DNA of 9,891 nt from Planctomycetaceae bacterium. GTDB taxonomy: Bacteria; Planctomycetota; Planctomycetia; Planctomycetales; Planctomycetaceae. The translations under genes were made by a program, and so were the position numbers. The stretch's first letter is position 1; every line of letters starts with the position of its first letter. Shown here piece after piece: positions 5,989-9,891 of the stretch. The stretch is taken from assembly GCA_020426125.1 (NCBI GenBank), contig JAGQQQ010000630.1:1-9891 (forward strand), written 5' to 3'. The notes below the pieces were generated by a model, which ran no database searches, had not been told where the DNA came from, and saw only the letters and a list, made by a program, of their open reading frames with translations.

Positions 5989-7365
5989 ATGTTCCACCGC
6001 GCTGGCGCCCCGCTGGCTGTGACGCTCATCGCCGCTGTTCTCGACAGTATTGTCGGGATCAGTGTGACGTCCGCCATCGCGGGAGTTCCCGTTCGCCCGA
6101 ATTTTGTCGTGATCATGGCCGACGATCTCGGATACGGCGACATCAGTTGCTTTGGAGATCCCGGCTACCAGACACCGCACCTCGATCGGTTGGCTCGGGA
6201 AGGGCTTAAACTGACGGACTTTCATTCGAATGGAGCCGTGTGCAGCCCGACGCGTGCCGCGCTTCTGACCGGGCGTTACCAGCAACGGGCCGATATCGAT
6301 GGCGTGATCTTCGCCGATCCCAAACAGAACCGGGACCATGGACTTCATCCTGACGAAGTGACCTTTGCCGAGGCGCTGGGGGCGGTCGGGTATTCGACGG
6401 GAATCTTCGGCAAATGGCATCTGGGGTATGAAACACAGTTCAATCCTGTCCGTCAGGGCTTCGATGAGTTTCGGGGATACGTGAGCGGCAACGTCTGTTA
6501 TCAGGCCCATTTCGATCGGATGGGAATCGCCGACTGGTGGCACGATGACCTGCTGACCCCGGAGGAGGGATACTCAACACATCTGATCACCGAACACGCG
6601 ATCGAGTTCATCAAGCAGCATCGGGAACAGCCGTTTTGCTGTTACGTGGCTCACGAAGCGGTGCATTCCCCGTTTCAAGGACCGGAGGATCCGGCCGTCC
6701 GAGAAGAAGGAGTCGTCGGAGACAAGAACACCGTCTCGAAGAAAGAGATTCCCCGCGCCTACGCGGAGATGGCCCGCGAAATGGATAATGGTATCGGCCA
6801 GATCGTGGCGACATTGAAAGAGTTGAAGCTCGCGGAGAAGACACTGGTTCTGTTTTTCTCCGACAACGGCGGAACCCCGAACGGCAACAACGGCCCGCTC
6901 AAGGGGTACAAAGGCTCTCTTTGGGAAGGGGGACACCGGGTGCCGTTTATTGCCTGGCATCCCGGTACAATTAAAGCCGGAAGCGTCTCTTCGGAAACGG
7001 CGATGACGATGGACATCATGCCCACGTTGATCCAACTGGCCGACGCAGCGGAAGCGGTGGACCATCCTCTCGATGGGACCAGCCTCGTCCCCGTGCTCTA
7101 TGAAAACGGATTGCTTCCCGAACGAACGCTGTTCTGGAAGGCCGGAAACAACTGGGCGGTGCGCCGGGGCTCCTGGAAGCTGGTGAACATGCGGCGGGGG
7201 CGAGCACAGTCCGATGGCCCGCAGCTGTACCATCTCGGAAACGATCTTGGGGAATCGGAGGACGTCTACGCGAAGCATCCCGAGCTGGCGAGATCTCTCC
7301 AAGAAGAAGCCGTGACCTGGCAGGCAGATGTCGCTCAGTCGGCAATGCAGGAGCTGGTGCCGTGA
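5989..7365 (+). CDS. Exported Cys-type (formylglycine) sulfatase
   Basis: Sulfatase of 458 aa in the alkaline-phosphatase superfamily (type I, arylsulfatase A/GALNS-like), expected to hydrolyse sulfate esters on a glycan. Residues 1-31 resemble a signal peptide ending in AIA, though Asp19 interrupts the hydrophobic core. Metal-binding MADDLGYGD is at 43-51 (Asp45, Asp46). Signature CSPTR is at 85-89, so Cys85 would become formylglycine. The second signature region has GKWHLG at 141-146. HEAVHSPF follows at 222-229, metal-binding SDNGG at 291-295 (Asp292, Asn293), and LKGYKGSLWEGGHRVP at 304-319 with the likely catalytic Lys308. All core catalytic residues appear present. Maturation needs a formylglycine-generating enzyme, not encoded here. 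It is the first gene of a tight operon: its TGA overlaps the GTG start of the uronyl hydrolase by 4 bp. The sulfated substrate and sulfatase subfamily cannot be assigned by eye. Confidence 0.93.
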   Translation: MFHRAGAPLAVTLIAAVLDSIVGISVTSAIAGVPVRPNFVVIMADDLGYGDISCFGDPGYQTPHLDRLAREGLKLTDFHSNGAVCSPTRAALLTGRYQQRADIDGVIFADPKQNRDHGLHPDEVTFAEALGAVGYSTGIFGKWHLGYETQFNPVRQGFDEFRGYVSGNVCYQAHFDRMGIADWWHDDLLTPEEGYSTHLITEHAIEFIKQHREQPFCCYVAHEAVHSPFQGPEDPAVREEGVVGDKNTVSKKEIPRAYAEMAREMDNGIGQIVATLKELKLAEKTLVLFFSDNGGTPNGNNGPLKGYKGSLWEGGHRVPFIAWHPGTIKAGSVSSETAMTMDIMPTLIQLADAAEAVDHPLDGTSLVPVLYENGLLPERTLFWKAGNNWAVRRGSWKLVNMRRGRAQSDGPQLYHLGNDLGESEDVYAKHPELARSLQEEAVTWQADVAQSAMQELVP

Positions 7366-8747
7366 TCGAGATCAATCAGGAACTTTCGCCTCAAGACTTG
7401 CTTCCGGCAATCCAACAGATGTGGCAGGTCTCGGAAACCTGTCTCGACGCGTTGGAAGGCTCCTGGTCACCCGATCAGGGGTCTCCCGTGTTTACGATTC
7501 AGGGCAAGTACACCGCCCAAGGCTGGACCGAGTGGACGCAAGGGTTCCAATTCGGCTCGCTCTTACTCCAGTACGATGCCACCGGGGAGGAACGATTTCT
7601 TGAGTTGGGCCGAGCCCGGACCAATGAACTGATGGCGCCGCACGTCAGTCACATCGGAGTGCACGACCACGGCTTCAACAACGTCAGCACCTACGGCGCC
7701 CTCCGTCGCCTGATGCTCGAAGGGAAGATTCCCCGCGATGCTCAGGCCCTGTTGTTCTACGAAATGGCCCTGAAAACCAGTGGGGCGGTGCAGGCCTCCC
7801 GTTGGAGCACCACCCACGACGGATCCGGGTACATTTACTCCTTCAATGGCCCCCATTCCCTGTTTTGTGACACGATCCGGTCGTTGCGATCGCTGGCAAT
7901 AGCGCACTTGCTCGGCCACCGCCTTATGGGAGAGAACGACGAGGCCTTCTCCCTGTTGGATCGCCTGATTCAGCACGCTCGAACGACGGCTCGCTACAAT
8001 GTCTACTTCGGCGAAGGACGCGACATTTACGATGTCCGTGGCCGTGTCGCTCATGAAAGCATTTTTAACCGGAATGATGGCCGCTACCGTTGCCCCAGTT
8101 CTCAGCAGGGGTATAGCCCGTTCACCACCTGGACACGCGGCGCCGCGTGGATCATCGCTGGCTACCCCGAGCAACTGGAGTTCCTGGATCAACTCAGCGA
8201 TGCGGAGTTGGAGCCGTTTGGGGGCAGGTCTGATGTCACCGAGATGATGCTCAGCGCCGCCCGTGCCGCCTGCGATTACTATCTCTCTGAGACTCCCACC
8301 GACGGCATTCCCTACTGGGATACTGGCGCTCCGGGACTGGGGGCGTTAGGAGACTATCGAGATCGACCGGCCGATCCATTCAACGATCACGAATCGGTCG
8401 ACAGTTCGGCGGCGGCGATCGCGTGTCAGGGTCTGATCCGACTGGGACGCTGGCTCAACGCCCGCGGCGAAGACGAGGCCGGAACTCGCTATTTCCAGGC
8501 GGGCTTGACCGTCTTGAAGTCGCTGCTGGCGAGTCCGTATTTGAATGACGACCCCGAACATCAGGGGTTGCTGTTGCACTCCGTCTATCATCGCCCGCGT
8601 GGCTGGGACCATATCCCCGAAGGTCGCCAAGTCCCCTGCGGCGAGGCATGCATGTGGGGGGATTACCATCTGCGTGAAGTCGCGTTCCTCGTCCAGCGAC
8701 TCGCGGAGAATCAACCGTATTACACCTTCTTTGGGACCACGGCATGA
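7362..8747 (+). CDS. GH88/GH105-like unsaturated uronyl hydrolase
   Basis: Protein of 461 aa with the repeated-helix pattern of an (alpha/alpha)6 barrel. GH88 enzymes remove 4,5-unsaturated uronic acid from oligosaccharides left by polysaccharide lyases, through hydration of the double bond. Landmarks are HDHGFNN at 101-107 with likely catalytic Asp102, FCDTIRSL at 168-175 with a second likely catalytic Asp170, WTRGAAW at 257-263, DSSAAAIA at 347-354, and GEACMWGDYHLREV at 427-440, the usual C-terminal helix motif. No signal peptide or membrane helix is seen, so it is probably cytoplasmic. It is longer than classical glucuronyl hydrolases (about 370-400 aa); an extra segment lies around 266-295, directly after WTRGAAW. 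The start is GTG 7362, overlapping the sulfatase stop as GTGA and preceded by GGAG 9 nt upstream. GH105 rhamnogalacturonyl hydrolase is the main alternative. Confidence 0.85.
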   Translation: MIEINQELSPQDLLPAIQQMWQVSETCLDALEGSWSPDQGSPVFTIQGKYTAQGWTEWTQGFQFGSLLLQYDATGEERFLELGRARTNELMAPHVSHIGVHDHGFNNVSTYGALRRLMLEGKIPRDAQALLFYEMALKTSGAVQASRWSTTHDGSGYIYSFNGPHSLFCDTIRSLRSLAIAHLLGHRLMGENDEAFSLLDRLIQHARTTARYNVYFGEGRDIYDVRGRVAHESIFNRNDGRYRCPSSQQGYSPFTTWTRGAAWIIAGYPEQLEFLDQLSDAELEPFGGRSDVTEMMLSAARAACDYYLSETPTDGIPYWDTGAPGLGALGDYRDRPADPFNDHESVDSSAAAIACQGLIRLGRWLNARGEDEAGTRYFQAGLTVLKSLLASPYLNDDPEHQGLLLHSVYHRPRGWDHIPEGRQVPCGEACMWGDYHLREVAFLVQRLAENQPYYTFFGTTA

Positions 8748-9850
8748 TCGGCCGGCCTGTTGCGGAACTGGATACCCCCGCCCTGTGTATTGATCTCGAT
8801 ATCATGGACGCCAACATGCGGTCCATGGCCGAGTTCCTCGCGTCGAAGGGAAAGCAGTGGCGACCTCACGTCAAATGCCACAAGCTCCCGATCATCGCTC
8901 ATCAGCAGCATCGCTACGGAGCTATCGGCGTGACTTCGGCAAAGTCGACCGAGGCGGAGATCTTCGCTTACGCCGGCATCCCGGATATCCTCATCGCCAA
9001 CATGCTCGCAGGGGAACAGAAACTTCAGCGGGTTGCGTCGATGTGTCGGTGGGCAAACCCGGTCGTGGCGGTGGATCACTTCGCTCAGGCGGAGCAGCTT
9101 TCGCAGGTGTGCGAACGTCGTGGAGTTCGCTGCCGGGTGATCATTGAACTCGATGTCGGAATGACACGTGTCGGCGCCCGCCCGGGTCCCGATGTCCGGG
9201 AACTCGCACAAGGAATCGACCGGTTGCCGGGCGTCAAACTCGTCGGCATCATGGGCTACGAAGGACACCTCCTTCTCGAACAGGATCCCGAACTCAAACG
9301 GACAAAAATCTTCTCCGCGATGGCCCTGCTGGAACAGGCCCGGGACCAGATGATCGCCGACGGCATCAACTGCGACATCGTCAGCGCCGGAGGAACCGGG
9401 TCTTATCAGATCACAGCAGACCACCCGGCGGTCACCGAGCTTCAAGCCGGAGGTGGGATCTTTGCCGATCCATTCTACATCGAGAGGTGTAGTGTCACGG
9501 GACTGACGCCGGCGCTGCGATTGCTGGTCACCGTGGCCAGTCGACCGAAGTTGGAGAGAGCCGTCCTCGACGCGGGCCGCAAATCGCTTCATCCCGACAT
9601 CCATCCTCCCCAAGTGTGGCGGACCGTTGAGGGACGTCCGTTAGTGGATGCGGAGGTAAAAGGACTTAGTGCCGAGCACATGACACTCGAACTCGGCCCG
9701 GAGAGCCGCGATCTTGTGATTGGTGACAAACTCGAAGTCATCCCCGGCTACAGCGATCACACAACGGCCCTTCACGACCGATTCTTCGGGATTCGCGGCG
9801 GCCTCGTGGAAGCCATCTGGGAGATCCCGGGACGCGGAAAGATCCAATAG
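8744..9850 (+). CDS. D-threonine aldolase / D-serine dehydratase-like PLP enzyme (DSD1 family)
   Basis: Cytoplasmic fold-type III PLP enzyme of 368 aa: alanine-racemase-like N-terminal barrel (about 5-245) and D-serine-dehydratase-like C-terminal domain (about 255-365). Characterised relatives cleave D-3-hydroxy amino acids (D-threonine aldolase) or dehydrate D-serine or 3-hydroxyaspartate. ELDTPALCIDLD at 8-19 is the typical start. RPHVKCHK at 40-47 contains the expected PLP lysine, Lys44. ELDVGMTRVG at 135-144, GYEGH at 171-175, SAGGTGSY at 214-221 (phosphate binding) and ELQAGGGIFAD at 232-242 also fit the family. In the C-terminal domain the usual metal-binding His-x-Cys or His-x-Asp appears as Tyr336-Ser-Asp338 in PGYSDHTTALHD (334-345), so metal use may differ. 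The ATG overlaps the previous stop as ATGA, indicating translational coupling. The real substrate is unknown. Confidence 0.88.
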   Translation: MIGRPVAELDTPALCIDLDIMDANMRSMAEFLASKGKQWRPHVKCHKLPIIAHQQHRYGAIGVTSAKSTEAEIFAYAGIPDILIANMLAGEQKLQRVASMCRWANPVVAVDHFAQAEQLSQVCERRGVRCRVIIELDVGMTRVGARPGPDVRELAQGIDRLPGVKLVGIMGYEGHLLLEQDPELKRTKIFSAMALLEQARDQMIADGINCDIVSAGGTGSYQITADHPAVTELQAGGGIFADPFYIERCSVTGLTPALRLLVTVASRPKLERAVLDAGRKSLHPDIHPPQVWRTVEGRPLVDAEVKGLSAEHMTLELGPESRDLVIGDKLEVIPGYSDHTTALHDRFFGIRGGLVEAIWEIPGRGKIQ

Positions 9851-9891
9851 CGAAGGTGAAGCGAAGGCACGGACCGACGGCCGAAATGTCT
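9851..9891 (+). other. Tail after the operon, possible start of another gene
   Basis: Only 41 bp remain. An ATG at 9886-9888 could begin a further same-strand gene, but two codons cannot establish it, and the closest purine-rich motif (GAAGG) is about 18 nt upstream. Confidence 0.15.

Noticed and set aside
6574..7302. Long minus-strand open frame opposite the sulfatase
   Set aside because: The sulfatase motifs (CSPTR, KWHLG, DNGG) establish the plus strand; the antisense frame has no domain and is a compositional shadow.
8720..9613. 297-codon minus-strand open frame opposite the PLP-enzyme gene
   Set aside because: The plus-strand protein carries the PLP lysine and conserved family motifs throughout; the antisense frame is not recognisable.

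Overview
The window looks like bacterial chromosome from a moderately high-GC organism, most likely a planctomycete or close relative. This is an inference from content. The von Willebrand factor A protein has the 'FFGI-x-A...VVFVVD-x-S-x-S' layout behind one N-terminal membrane helix that is common in planctomycetes. There is a formylglycine-type sulfatase in a carbohydrate cluster, several genes lack a clear Shine-Dalgarno site, and gene-poor spacers of about 300 bp separate short operons. No rRNA, tRNA, CRISPR array, insertion sequence or phage gene was recognised.

Left part (1-2216): the 3' end of an unrecognised plus-strand gene (1-129) is followed by a spacer with several small hairpins. 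Two minus-strand genes follow, separated by 306 bp: an extended-SDR nucleotide-sugar enzyme (468-1448) with UDP-glucuronate-decarboxylase/ArnA-like catalytic residues, and a DCC-family (DUF393) thiol-disulfide oxidoreductase-like protein (1755-2216). A divergent intergenic region (2217-2545) carries a perfect 7-bp inverted repeat.

Middle part (2546-5768), all plus strand: a membrane-anchored vWA protein with an intact MIDAS; 22 bp later a YhdH/AcuI-type NADPH-dependent reductase; then, after 186 bp, the bifunctional riboflavin kinase/FAD synthetase RibF. These look like conserved housekeeping or stress genes rather than one pathway.

Right part (5989-9850): a compact three-gene operon encoding an exported Cys-type sulfatase, a GH88/GH105-like unsaturated-uronyl hydrolase and a D-threonine-aldolase/D-serine-dehydratase-like PLP enzyme. 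Both junctions are 4-bp start/stop overlaps (GTGA, then ATGA), so the proteins are probably made together. Desulfation followed by removal of an unsaturated uronate is a known logic in glycosaminoglycan breakdown. A fold-type III PLP enzyme in the same unit is unexpected, and its usual His-x-Cys/Asp metal site appears altered to Tyr-x-Asp. This operon is the most interesting part of the window; its substrate cannot be read from sequence alone.
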